Below are positions 1 to 9,558 of a stretch of DNA of 64,000 nucleotides, piece by piece. A model generated the notes under the pieces. The model made no database searches. It was not told where the DNA came from and saw only the letters and a list, made by a program, of their open reading frames with translations. The translations under genes were made by a program, and so were the position numbers. Origin of the DNA: a virus. The DNA is taken from positions 1-64,000 of IMG/VR virus record IMGVR_UViG_3300020472_000012; one strand, 5' to 3'. Numbering within the stretch: position 1 is the stretch's first letter; every line of letters starts with the position of its first letter.

Positions 1-1227
1 AATGTAGGAAACTTTACAACAGAAGATATTAAGAACACTGCATTATCCACAACATACTTTACTGCAACTAAAGTAGAGTCACATCATCCATTTGAAGAAG
101 AATCAAAAGAACAAATACAAACAGAACCAGTTACAGCAGTAAGTGGTAAGACTGCAACAGAAGGTGGTGCAGAACCTTATGACCATACTACAAAAGTAAA
201 TGGATTTATAGGTAGAGGTAGAGTATTAGTATCAGATGACCCTAACGAGTTCTATGATACTGTAATGAAGAACAGAACTAAGAATGTTATCGTAACTCAA
301 ACCTTTGCAAGTGCAGCCACTAAGAGTGGTAAGACACTTGCAGTAGTACCTTCTAGTAAAGAAGATGCAAACCAACAAGGAACAAGAACAGACCAATCAA
401 CTAGCACAACAACAACTCTAAGAATAACTGGTGGTTTAGATTGGGGTGATACAATACAAAGTGCAAATAGAGATTCAATATTAAATAACCTTGCAACAGG
501 AAGAGAAGAACATAAAGTCCCATCCGACTCAAAACGATTTAACTCAGTTAGAATTTCAGACCATGAACAAATGATAACCGAAGATGGTTATAGCTTGGTT
601 GCAGAACCAGACCATGGCCACCTAATGTTAGAACCTAAGTGGGAAGAATATAATGCAAGTGAGTCTGTTGATGGAAAACAATATTACACTAATGGTTGGG
701 TAGTAGACCCAACAGAAGAATTAATACTAGAGGATGGTGGTAAGTTACGAATAGAAGATGCAACAGATATAGAAGTTGCAGTTAAGTTAGTAACTGAAAG
801 AACACCAAACTTTGGAAGTATGTACCTCAGACACGAAGAACATGGAAGAATAATCTTCGAGGACGATAGTGCATTAGTACAAGAGATGTCATCAAGTATA
901 CTACCAACTCCTACAATAGCAGTTGGGCCAACACTGGGTGATTTATCTAGAATAGGATTCTCTTCAAATTTAGAATTTGAAGAAAGAATGAGACAAGAGT
1001 CTGGAAATGCAGCCAACAATGTTGATGGCATTAATACTGAAACTGGTAAAGGGGATTTAATCCTTATGGAAAGTGGATGGAAACTCTTGGAAGAGGCACC
1101 TTACGAGGGTGTCAAAATTAGTGATATAAGTACCTTATATGGAAATATACCTATATCAGAATTGGAAATTAATGAAGGTATGAGAACAAGTCTAACTTTT
1201 TCTGCATCAGTTCAATCTGGTGCATAA
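1..1227 (+). CDS. Structural protein, 5'-truncated by window (gp7-like position)
   Basis: The frame is open from base 1, so the start lies outside the window; 408 residues are visible. I recognise no catalytic motif. Short degenerate repeats of alternating acidic and hydrophobic residues recur (ILEDGGKLRIED near visible residue 245, IIFEDDSALVQE near 284, LILMESGWKLLEE near 353). Such LEDG-type repeats are common in large virion proteins of marine T4-like phages. It lies directly upstream of gp8, where baseplate wedge genes are expected. A baseplate or tail structural role is inferred from position; the exact T4 counterpart cannot be named. Confidence 0.6.
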   Translation, partial: NVGNFTTEDIKNTALSTTYFTATKVESHHPFEEESKEQIQTEPVTAVSGKTATEGGAEPYDHTTKVNGFIGRGRVLVSDDPNEFYDTVMKNRTKNVIVTQTFASAATKSGKTLAVVPSSKEDANQQGTRTDQSTSTTTTLRITGGLDWGDTIQSANRDSILNNLATGREEHKVPSDSKRFNSVRISDHEQMITEDGYSLVAEPDHGHLMLEPKWEEYNASESVDGKQYYTNGWVVDPTEELILEDGGKLRIEDATDIEVAVKLVTERTPNFGSMYLRHEEHGRIIFEDDSALVQEMSSSILPTPTIAVGPTLGDLSRIGFSSNLEFEERMRQESGNAANNVDGINTETGKGDLILMESGWKLLEEAPYEGVKISDISTLYGNIPISELEINEGMRTSLTFSASVQSGA

Positions 1228-1233
1228 AAGTTG

Positions 1234-1241
1234 TATAAATA
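1234..1241 (+). promoter_or_regulatory. T4-type late promoter box TATAAATA
   Basis: Exact match to the T4 late promoter -10 octamer, in the 63-bp gap upstream of gp8. A gp55-type late sigma factor is encoded in this window. No separate -35 element is expected for this class. Confidence 0.65.
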
Positions 1242-1290
1242 CCTATTAGAATTAAAATTTATTTTTTTAAATTAGAGGAAGGAAAAACAA

Positions 1291-2715
1291 ATGGCAGCGA
1301 TTATAACAGAAAAATTTCGTTTGCACAATGCAAAGCAATTTCGTGAAGTTGCTTCGGAGTCTGGAAATGACATGTATATGTTTATTGGTAGACCATCTGC
1401 ATGGTCAGACGATTCTAATCCACCAACTCCAGTAGACTCTTTGAATGATGAGTATGATGCATACGCAAACATGGTTGCACTTAAGAAAGTTGCAACTACC
1501 GATGTTAGTCATGCCATTGTAAGACGAGACTGGACAAGTGGAACAGCATACGATGAGTATAGACATAATTATACATCATCTAACACATCAACAAGTGGTG
1601 CATCCACACTATGGGCATCTACATTCTATGTAATGACAGATGACTATAATGTGTACAAATGTATAGAAAATAACAGTGGTGCAAACTCTACTGTTAAACC
1701 AGACCACACTACTGTTGCAATACCAACCGAATCAGATGGATACAGATGGAAATATATGTATTCAATATCTGCATCAGATGTAATCAAATTCGTAACATCA
1801 GACTTTATACCAGTGAAGACACTTGGTGCAAAGGCTGCTGTAGAAGGTGATTCTGGTGCATTAGGAACTGCAGCTTCTGACGATGCATCTGCACAATGGG
1901 ATGTAGAGAATGGTGCAGTCGATGGAACAATCGAACACATAAGAGTAACAGCAGCTGGTTCTGGATATACAGATGGGACTTATACAGTTGCAATCGCAGG
2001 GGATGGTTCTTCTGCAACTGCAAGTATAACAGTATCATCTGGAGCAGTTTCTGCTGCAACAATAAATGCAGTAGGTTCTGGATATTCAGTAGCAAGTATT
2101 AACAGTGCAACTTTTATTGCATCTGCTGGTTCTGGTTCAAGTGCAACATTTGATGTTATAGTAAGTCCTAAGGCTGGACATGGTTCAGACCCAGTTGAAG
2201 AACTAGGTGGAAACTATGTTATCGTTAACTCAAGACTTGAGTATGCAGAAGGAAGTGGAGACTTCCCAACTGATAACGATTTCAGACAAATAGGTCTTAT
2301 TGTAAACCCAACAAACATAGGAACAAACACTCTATCAAGTGCAAGTACATTAAGTGCATCTAATGCCTTTACAATGGCATCTGGTGCTACTATGCCTTCA
2401 GTTGACGACAAGATTAGAAATGCTTCTACTCTTGCAGCTGGAAGTGCAGCGGGTATCGTAGTTTCAGTAGACTCAACAAATAGGATTATATCTTATTTAC
2501 CATCTACTGGTTCAACAGACCTATACAATGACTTTAGTGCAAGTGATACAGTATACAGTTCTGCTGGGGCAAGTCTTGGTACAATCTCTAGTGTAGATTC
2601 AACAAGACCAGAAGTTCAAAGAAACTCTGGTGACATTGTATACATAGAAAATAGGGGTGCAGTTGCAAGGGCAGCTGACCAGATTGAGGACATCAAATTA
2701 ATCATAGAAATGTAG
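1291..2715 (+). CDS. gp8: Baseplate wedge protein gp8
   Basis: Homologue of T4 gp8, a dimeric component of the baseplate wedge linking gp7, gp10 and gp6. The 474-residue protein keeps the family landmarks: an N-terminal ITEKFRLHNAKQF segment and IGRPSAWSD (T4 has FGRSEPWS), VRRDW near residue 80, a DGYRWKYMYSI segment near 152, and a C-terminal FRQIGLIVNP ... SGDIVYIENR ... DQIEDIKLII block matching the T4 C-terminus. It is about 140 residues longer than T4 gp8 (334). The extra length is a Gly/Ser/Ala-rich central insertion (about residues 185-290) resembling fibre sequence, and a second one near 350-440. A late promoter box lies upstream and a strong GAGGAAGG ribosome site precedes the ATG. 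Confidence 0.88.
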   Translation: MAAIITEKFRLHNAKQFREVASESGNDMYMFIGRPSAWSDDSNPPTPVDSLNDEYDAYANMVALKKVATTDVSHAIVRRDWTSGTAYDEYRHNYTSSNTSTSGASTLWASTFYVMTDDYNVYKCIENNSGANSTVKPDHTTVAIPTESDGYRWKYMYSISASDVIKFVTSDFIPVKTLGAKAAVEGDSGALGTAASDDASAQWDVENGAVDGTIEHIRVTAAGSGYTDGTYTVAIAGDGSSATASITVSSGAVSAATINAVGSGYSVASINSATFIASAGSGSSATFDVIVSPKAGHGSDPVEELGGNYVIVNSRLEYAEGSGDFPTDNDFRQIGLIVNPTNIGTNTLSSASTLSASNAFTMASGATMPSVDDKIRNASTLAAGSAAGIVVSVDSTNRIISYLPSTGSTDLYNDFSASDTVYSSAGASLGTISSVDSTRPEVQRNSGDIVYIENRGAVARAADQIEDIKLIIEM

Positions 2716-2726
2716 GATAACTAACA

Positions 2727-5700
2727 GTGGCTCAAAAAACAGACCTTAATGTTAGTCCTTATTATGATGATTACTCAGACTCGAAGAATTTTCATCGAGT
2801 TCTGTTTAAACCATCAGTTGCTATACAGGCAAGGGAACTAACACAATTACAATCTATACTGCAAAACCAGATAGAAAGATTTGGTAACCATGTCTTTAAA
2901 GAAGGTTCCATCATCACTGGTGCAAGAACAACTTATGATGATAAGTTCTTTGCAGTAAAGGTTAATGATACCAATCCAAATGGAAGTGGAACTTCTGCAA
3001 CTGAATCATTCAGAGCAGATTCTTTAGATAAAATATTTCAAGGTGAAACAACTGGTGTTGTCGCAAAGGTCGTAGATACTGCTGCCAAAACAACTTCTGA
3101 CCCACTAACACTATTTGTAAAATATCTTAGAACTGGAAACTCTGGTACTACATTCTATAATGAGTTCCAAGACGCAGAAGAAATCTCAAGGGTAACTGCA
3201 AATGCCACAACTGGTGCGTATACATCTGCATCAGACAATAACGAATTTAAAGTATTCTCACAATCTGGATTAACAGATGTTGGTTCAGTTCAAGGTAGTG
3301 CAGTAAGTATTGCCGAAGGTATTATGTATGTTCGTGGTAATTTTGTCAAGGTAAGTAAACAAACTTTAATCCTAGAAAAATATTCTGCAACTCCATCCTA
3401 CAAGATAGGTCTTGATGTTGCAGAAACTTTAGTAGATTCTACAACAGACACATCTCTATTAGATAATGCAATTGGTTCAACAAACGAAAATGCTCCAGGC
3501 GCAAATAGACTTAAAATCTCTTTAACTCTTGCAAAGAAATCTTTAACTGCAACAGACTCAACTAACTTCATCGAATTGATGAGAGTTGAAAGTGGTATCG
3601 TAACAAGAAAAACTCAAATGACAGAGTATGCAAGATTACAAGACTCTCTTGCACAAAGAACTTATGATGAGAGTGGAGATTATACACTACAACCTTTCTC
3701 AGTTTCATTTAGAGAACATTACAATAACCAAACAAACAATGGTGTCTATACTTCAACAGACACACCAGCTGGGGACAAAACTAAATTTATTGCAAATGTA
3801 TCTGCTGGTAGAGCATATGTTAAAGGATACCAAGTTAATAAATCATCTCAATCGTTTGTCACGATGGAGAAAGCAAGAACTACAACTAGTAAGACTGGTG
3901 TAGAATCACCATTTAGACTTGGGAACTATATTAAAGTAGAAAACATATATGGTTCACCAGACATTGGTAATGAAGGTACATTAAATCCAATGAATGAAGT
4001 TCTATTATATGATACTGCATTAGGTTCCTCTGGTTCTGGAAATGGTGGTGGTAGTGCAATTGGTGTTGCAAGAGTAAGAAACATAGACAACGATGGTACA
4101 AACTATAGAGTGTATCTATTTGATGTCCAGATGTTTACTAAGATTACAAACACTGGTACAGTAGCAATGACTGGTGGTTCAAAGATTAAAGGTAGTTCAA
4201 GTAATGCAATAGGAACTGTATACAGTCAATCTGGTGCAGTAGTAAATTGTATTAATGTTACTGGTATATTCCAAGCAGGCGAAACAATAACAAGACAAGA
4301 TGACGATACTGTTACTGCAACAGTTAGTTCAACAACTCCAAGAAACTATGGAATTCAAAGAGCAAGAAGGATACACCAGACTGCTGGTAATCAAGGTGGT
4401 GCAGCTGCATTTGGTGGAGACTTAGTATTAGATGATAATGTTTCTTTAACTGGAACTGCATATATTGGTTCTGGTGACTTGGATGCATTAGTTGGTGTTG
4501 GTTCTAAATTCACAAACCAATTAGAAGAAGGTGATAAGATTTTATTCCCAGATGGTCAAACTGGAATTGTAAACTCAATCGCATCAGACACTTCTGTTGA
4601 TTTAATAGCAGATTTAACTGGTGCAATCGATGGTACAATTATAAGAACTAGACCAAAATTATACAAAGCAAATCAAACAGTCGCAATCTCTGGACTACCA
4701 CAAGATGGTGTTAGTAACTGTACTACAACTAGAGAAGTAGTAAGACGACAAGAATTAGTTACAGTTGCATTAAGTAAACTTACACTTAGTGCTAATAGTG
4801 GTGAAACATTCACTGCAAAATCTGTAGAAGATTATGTAATAACAAACGAAAGTACAGGTGCAGCGGTTTCTGTTAGTGGAACAACATTCTCTGGTGCTGG
4901 AACAGCAGGATTAGAAATTAGTAGTGGGGATGTACCAGCAAATGGTGTTGTATGTAAAGTTTTATATACAGTAGTAAGAGACAACTCTGTAGCTGCAGAA
5001 GCATCAAAGACTATGAAGAGGTCTACAGTAATAAATGTTAATACTGCTGACCCATCAATTTTTGGAGTAGGATATCAACATGAAGATATCTCTTTAGGTA
5101 TAACAGATTTATATAAAGTTAGAGCCATTTATCAAGGTGGTTCTACTGTGTCGTATGGTTCAACTCCAACCGAATCGACAGAAGCACTTCCACCTTCATT
5201 CGTATATACTGCTGATGAAGGAAATAGTGTTGCAATTTCAGCTGCTGGTACTCTACTAAAAGGTAGTGTTTCTGGTGCAAGGGGTATATTAATAGAGAAC
5301 TCTGGTGGTACATGTTTCTTCTATTACATAACAGATAAAAGATTTCAAAACTCAGAAGAAATTACAACAGAATTAGGTTCTGTTGGAACATGTGCAAGTG
5401 TTAGCGTAGGTTCACCAGAAATTAAAAATAGTTTCTTGGTCGATGATGGTCAAAGAGATGGATACTATGGACTTGCAAGTATAACTAGAAAACAACAAGC
5501 ACCAACACCAGCAGGTAAATTAAAGATTATTGTAGATTACTTTGTACATGGTTCTGGTAACTACTTTACTCATAACTCATATACAGATATGATGTTTGAA
5601 GAAATGCCACATTATGTTGCAGATAGGATTGACCCTAATGCAACCTTTGAACCAAGTGGTACATTCAGATTAAGAGATGCGATAGATTATCGTCCAGCAG

Positions 5701-8700
5701 TTGCACCAGAATTAACAGTATCTAGTACAACATACAATGCTGTAATAAGTGCAACACCACCAGATGTATCTGCATTAGGTAATTATCCTTTTGCATATTC
5801 AACACAAGCTTTTGATAGTAATTCTCATACTGTTGACCTTCATAAGATTGGTGCAAACACTACATCTAATGTAACTAATTATCTAAACAGAATAGATAAA
5901 CTTTTCTTAACTTCTAAAGGTGACTTTATAGTTTCTAAAGGTGAGTCTTCACTATCACCAGTTGCTGGTGGAGATATAGAAGATGCAATTCTTATTGGAA
6001 CAGTAAAGGTTCCAGCATACACAACACATGCAGAAGATGTATCAATTAAATTAAAGAATCATAGACGATACACAATGAGAGACATTGATAGAATGTCTAA
6101 GAGATTGACAATTCTTGAAAATGCAGTAACAATGTCTATGTTAGAAACAACAACTGATAGTTTACAAGTTTTAGATGATGATGGGTTTGATAAGTTTAAA
6201 TCTGGATTCATCGTAGATGCATTTAAAGGTCATGGTGTAGGTAACCCTTCACATCCAGACTATCAAGTTGCAATGGATGGTGCAATGAATGTTGCAAGAC
6301 CTACTGGATATACTGGAAGAGTTGGTCTATCTGCTAATACAGATAAATCAAACAACATTGTAATTAATGATAACATTGTAACATTGAAGTTTGATTCTGA
6401 TGCATACTTACAAGCAACGAAAGCTTCAACCGAATTAAATGTAAACCCATTCAACATTGCAAACTTTATTGGTAACTTAACCTTAGACCCAGATGCAGAC
6501 CAATGGCATGAAAGAACACAAATGCCAGATGTACTTACAAGTGTAGAAGGTAACTTTGATGCAATACAATCTGTTGCTGGTGTGGGTACAGTTTGGAATG
6601 AGTGGCAAGAAACATCACAAGGTATCCCAGTAACAACTCAAGAAAATGTTGTAACTGAAACCTTACCTATAGAAACTATAGAAAGAATGGGTGGCCGAAG
6701 AGGTGGTAGATGGATTGGTGCAATGCAAGCCAACCAGTTAATGGGATTTGAATTCCAACCTCGTTGGGATGAAGTAGATTTCATTGCAGACAACTGGGAT
6801 GGTGGTGGAAGAATTAACAGTGAAGGTACTGCTGGAACAAGAACAACATTTACAGAAGTAACAACTACACCAACAGTAGAACAAAGAAGTGGTGTAAACA
6901 CACAGGTAGTTGAAGATATAGTAAGAACAGAAAACGATAGACTTGTCAAGATGGATGCAATTCCATTTATGAGAAGTATCGATATAACTGCAACAGCAGA
7001 AAACATGAAACCTAACAGTAAGTTAAATGTATACTTTGATGGTATTCAAGTTAATTCACATTGTACTCCATCATCTGCAACTTATGGTGTTGGTGGTGCA
7101 ACTACAAAAGGAACACAAATTTTAACAGATGGACATGGTAAGGCATTATTTACATTTACTATTCCAAATAACAATCCATCATTTTCAACTGGTACAAGAA
7201 CAATGAAGTTGACAAATGGTGATTCAATCGATGATGCAAAATCTACAACTAGTGCAGAAGCAACATTCTCTGCACAAGGTACAATGGCACATCATCAGAA
7301 GACAATTACTTCAACAAGAAATGCAAGAGTAGTACAAACAAATGTTAGTGAAAGTAGAGATGGTTCAATTGTTACAAGAGAAGACAAACAAACAGAAACA
7401 GAAGGTACTCCAAGAATTGTTTGGATTGACCCACTTGCACAATCCTTCTTGGTTACTGATACAAATGAAGAAGGTGCATTCTTAACTAAGATTGACCTAT
7501 ACTTCTCTACAAGAGATGCAACTGGTTTACCAGTAACAGTAGATATAAGAGAGATGGAAAATGGATATCCAACACAAAGGATAGTTCCAGGCTCAGAAGT
7601 AACTAAGAATCCAGATGATGTTAATGTTAGTTCTAATGGACAAACTGCAACAACATTTGAATTTAAACATCCGATATATGTTCAACCAAATAGAGAATAC
7701 TGTTTTGTTGTAACATCTAACTCTAACGAATACTTCTGTTGGACTGGAGAGATGGGTAAATTTGATGTTCATACACAAGAGCCTATTGACGAACAACCAT
7801 ATGCTGGTGTTCTATTCAAATCTCAAAACAGTTCTACATGGACTACCGAAGAGATGCAAGACCTTAAGTTTACAATTTATCGTGCTAAGTTTGTATCAAG
7901 TGGTACTTTAACATTAGAAAACGACAAGTATGGTGAAGTGGCTGGATATGCTCAGTCATCAACAACTGCAACAGATGAGTCAACATCACAAAACTTCTCA
8001 TCTCAAAAATGGATAAACCCAATAGAAATTGTTGGAACTGGAGATGGAAACAGATTTAAGGTTCACCAATTATCACATGGAATGTATGATACAGATTCTA
8101 ATGTTGTAATAGAAGGTGTGGTTGGTGATAGACTATCTGGATTAACAAATATCTCAATCGCAGCTTATGGTGGTAGTGCAGCTGGAAGTGCAGCGACTTA
8201 CACTGATGTTGCACTTTATGATAATTCAACTGGTGCTGTAACTGATGCAACTGCTGATATCGTAGTAGATTCAGCCTCAACTGCAAGTTCAATAAAAATT
8301 AATAATCCAGGCTCTGGTTTAGCAACAACACAAACATTAAAACTTTTAAACAGTGGAGCTGGTGGTTCTGGTACAGCAACATTCTGTACAATAACAATTA
8401 ATGCAGTAGGTGACACTTTAGGTGGTATGCCTATCAGTCTAATCAATGCAACTCATAATAATGTTGCAAGTTTCGATATGGATTCATACGAAATAGATGT
8501 TAACCTTAACTTAGGTAGTGGAAGTGATAAGTCAGTTGGTGGTATAGAGAATATTAGAGGTGGTGGAACTGCTGTAAGAGCAAGTAGAAACTTATACTAC
8601 GATAGTATACATCCATCTATAAGACACTTAACTATGCCTAAGACTTCAATTACACCGAATCTATTTACTACAAGTGCAAACTCTCCACAAGGAAGTGCAA

Positions 8701-9368
8701 GTGCATATAGTAAAGCAACTGCAAGTGCAGTGGTAGTAATAGATGATAACAACCCAATGGCAAGTCCTAAGATGATTCCTTCATTCATAAATGAGTATGA
8801 GGAAATGGGTAATGTAAGAGGTTGTCAATTAGACCTTAACATGACAAGTTCATCAAACATAACTGGAGAAACAACTTATACATCAAGAGTATCTCCAGTA
8901 GTAGATTTAAACAGTGCTGGTATAATAGGAACAATGAACAGAGTAAACTTTGTTGATAGTGCAAGTGACATTGCAACTAACTCAACATACATTGCACCAG
9001 AAGTCGCAGAAGGTGATAGTAACAATGCAGTGTACATCACTAAGAGAGTTAACTTGGAGAATGCAGCCACAGAACTTAAAATTATGTTCGATGGATATAG
9101 ACCAGTAACTACAGATGGTGATTGTGAGATATTAACATACTACAAAGTACAAAATCAAGATGATAGTACACCATTCTCATCTAAAGGTTGGATACAATTT
9201 GCAACAACAGATGTTCCAGATGCAGATAGTTCTAGATTTAGAACATACGATTACTCTGTATTAAACTTAGATGAGTTCACAGGATTTGCAATTAAGATTG
9301 TATTGAAGAGTAAACAAACAAGTAGGGTTCCAGTAATAAGACAATTTAGAGGACTGGCACTTGCGTAA
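2727..9368 (+). CDS. Giant virion structural protein, DUF4815 type
   Basis: A 2213-residue protein, the largest in the window. The N-terminus (YYDDYSDSKNFHRVLFKP, then QARELTQLQSILQNQIERFG) is the signature of DUF4815-type virion proteins found next to baseplate genes in marine T4-like phages. The middle is Gly/Ser/Thr-rich and probably beta-structured. Around residues 1555-1720 a globular stretch (WIDPLAQSFLV, then PIYVQPNREYCFVVTSN) is typical of the same group. The start is GTG, 11 nt after the gp8 stop, with GGATAAC as a modest ribosome site. Role: likely baseplate-attached fibre or connector, by analogy with proteins in the same place in cyanomyophages. No enzyme motif seen. Confidence 0.75.
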   Translation: MAQKTDLNVSPYYDDYSDSKNFHRVLFKPSVAIQARELTQLQSILQNQIERFGNHVFKEGSIITGARTTYDDKFFAVKVNDTNPNGSGTSATESFRADSLDKIFQGETTGVVAKVVDTAAKTTSDPLTLFVKYLRTGNSGTTFYNEFQDAEEISRVTANATTGAYTSASDNNEFKVFSQSGLTDVGSVQGSAVSIAEGIMYVRGNFVKVSKQTLILEKYSATPSYKIGLDVAETLVDSTTDTSLLDNAIGSTNENAPGANRLKISLTLAKKSLTATDSTNFIELMRVESGIVTRKTQMTEYARLQDSLAQRTYDESGDYTLQPFSVSFREHYNNQTNNGVYTSTDTPAGDKTKFIANVSAGRAYVKGYQVNKSSQSFVTMEKARTTTSKTGVESPFRLGNYIKVENIYGSPDIGNEGTLNPMNEVLLYDTALGSSGSGNGGGSAIGVARVRNIDNDGTNYRVYLFDVQMFTKITNTGTVAMTGGSKIKGSSSNAIGTVYSQSGAVVNCINVTGIFQAGETITRQDDDTVTATVSSTTPRNYGIQRARRIHQTAGNQGGAAAFGGDLVLDDNVSLTGTAYIGSGDLDALVGVGSKFTNQLEEGDKILFPDGQTGIVNSIASDTSVDLIADLTGAIDGTIIRTRPKLYKANQTVAISGLPQDGVSNCTTTREVVRRQELVTVALSKLTLSANSGETFTAKSVEDYVITNESTGAAVSVSGTTFSGAGTAGLEISSGDVPANGVVCKVLYTVVRDNSVAAEASKTMKRSTVINVNTADPSIFGVGYQHEDISLGITDLYKVRAIYQGGSTVSYGSTPTESTEALPPSFVYTADEGNSVAISAAGTLLKGSVSGARGILIENSGGTCFFYYITDKRFQNSEEITTELGSVGTCASVSVGSPEIKNSFLVDDGQRDGYYGLASITRKQQAPTPAGKLKIIVDYFVHGSGNYFTHNSYTDMMFEEMPHYVADRIDPNATFEPSGTFRLRDAIDYRPAVAPELTVSSTTYNAVISATPPDVSALGNYPFAYSTQAFDSNSHTVDLHKIGANTTSNVTNYLNRIDKLFLTSKGDFIVSKGESSLSPVAGGDIEDAILIGTVKVPAYTTHAEDVSIKLKNHRRYTMRDIDRMSKRLTILENAVTMSMLETTTDSLQVLDDDGFDKFKSGFIVDAFKGHGVGNPSHPDYQVAMDGAMNVARPTGYTGRVGLSANTDKSNNIVINDNIVTLKFDSDAYLQATKASTELNVNPFNIANFIGNLTLDPDADQWHERTQMPDVLTSVEGNFDAIQSVAGVGTVWNEWQETSQGIPVTTQENVVTETLPIETIERMGGRRGGRWIGAMQANQLMGFEFQPRWDEVDFIADNWDGGGRINSEGTAGTRTTFTEVTTTPTVEQRSGVNTQVVEDIVRTENDRLVKMDAIPFMRSIDITATAENMKPNSKLNVYFDGIQVNSHCTPSSATYGVGGATTKGTQILTDGHGKALFTFTIPNNNPSFSTGTRTMKLTNGDSIDDAKSTTSAEATFSAQGTMAHHQKTITSTRNARVVQTNVSESRDGSIVTREDKQTETEGTPRIVWIDPLAQSFLVTDTNEEGAFLTKIDLYFSTRDATGLPVTVDIREMENGYPTQRIVPGSEVTKNPDDVNVSSNGQTATTFEFKHPIYVQPNREYCFVVTSNSNEYFCWTGEMGKFDVHTQEPIDEQPYAGVLFKSQNSSTWTTEEMQDLKFTIYRAKFVSSGTLTLENDKYGEVAGYAQSSTTATDESTSQNFSSQKWINPIEIVGTGDGNRFKVHQLSHGMYDTDSNVVIEGVVGDRLSGLTNISIAAYGGSAAGSAATYTDVALYDNSTGAVTDATADIVVDSASTASSIKINNPGSGLATTQTLKLLNSGAGGSGTATFCTITINAVGDTLGGMPISLINATHNNVASFDMDSYEIDVNLNLGSGSDKSVGGIENIRGGGTAVRASRNLYYDSIHPSIRHLTMPKTSITPNLFTTSANSPQGSASAYSKATASAVVVIDDNNPMASPKMIPSFINEYEEMGNVRGCQLDLNMTSSSNITGETTYTSRVSPVVDLNSAGIIGTMNRVNFVDSASDIATNSTYIAPEVAEGDSNNAVYITKRVNLENAATELKIMFDGYRPVTTDGDCEILTYYKVQNQDDSTPFSSKGWIQFATTDVPDADSSRFRTYDYSVLNLDEFTGFAIKIVLKSKQTSRVPVIRQFRGLALA

Positions 9369-9558
9369 AATAAAAGATAAAGAACATCTTGTTAAAGATG
9401 AAAGTAATGGTGCCATCATAAATACTGATAAGGCAGGATATCTTGCATATAAACAAAGAAAGATTACCATGAAATCAAGACAAGATGAAATAACAGAATT
9501 AAAAACCGAAGTGTTTGAATTAAAAGGTATGATGAAAGAATTAATGGGTAGACTATAA
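9361..9558 (+). CDS. Small coiled-coil protein, TTG start
   Basis: A 65-residue protein beginning with TTG inside the last codons of the DUF4815 gene; its final base is shared with the ATG of the next fibre gene (TAATG). The sequence is charged, and residues 36-65 (RQDEITELKTEVFELKGMMK) form a clear heptad-type coiled coil. Small proteins of this kind occur at this spot in marine T4-like phages. Translational coupling on both sides supports it being real. Function unknown; a trimerisation or assembly factor for the adjacent fibre is possible. Confidence 0.65.
   Translation: MRKIKDKEHLVKDESNGAIINTDKAGYLAYKQRKITMKSRQDEITELKTEVFELKGMMKELMGRL

Noticed and set aside
8098-8446. Leu/Gln- or Val/Ala-rich minus-strand frames inside the DUF4815 gene
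   Set aside because: Complement of Gly/Ser/Thr/Ala-rich fibre codons gives long open antisense frames; no independent evidence.
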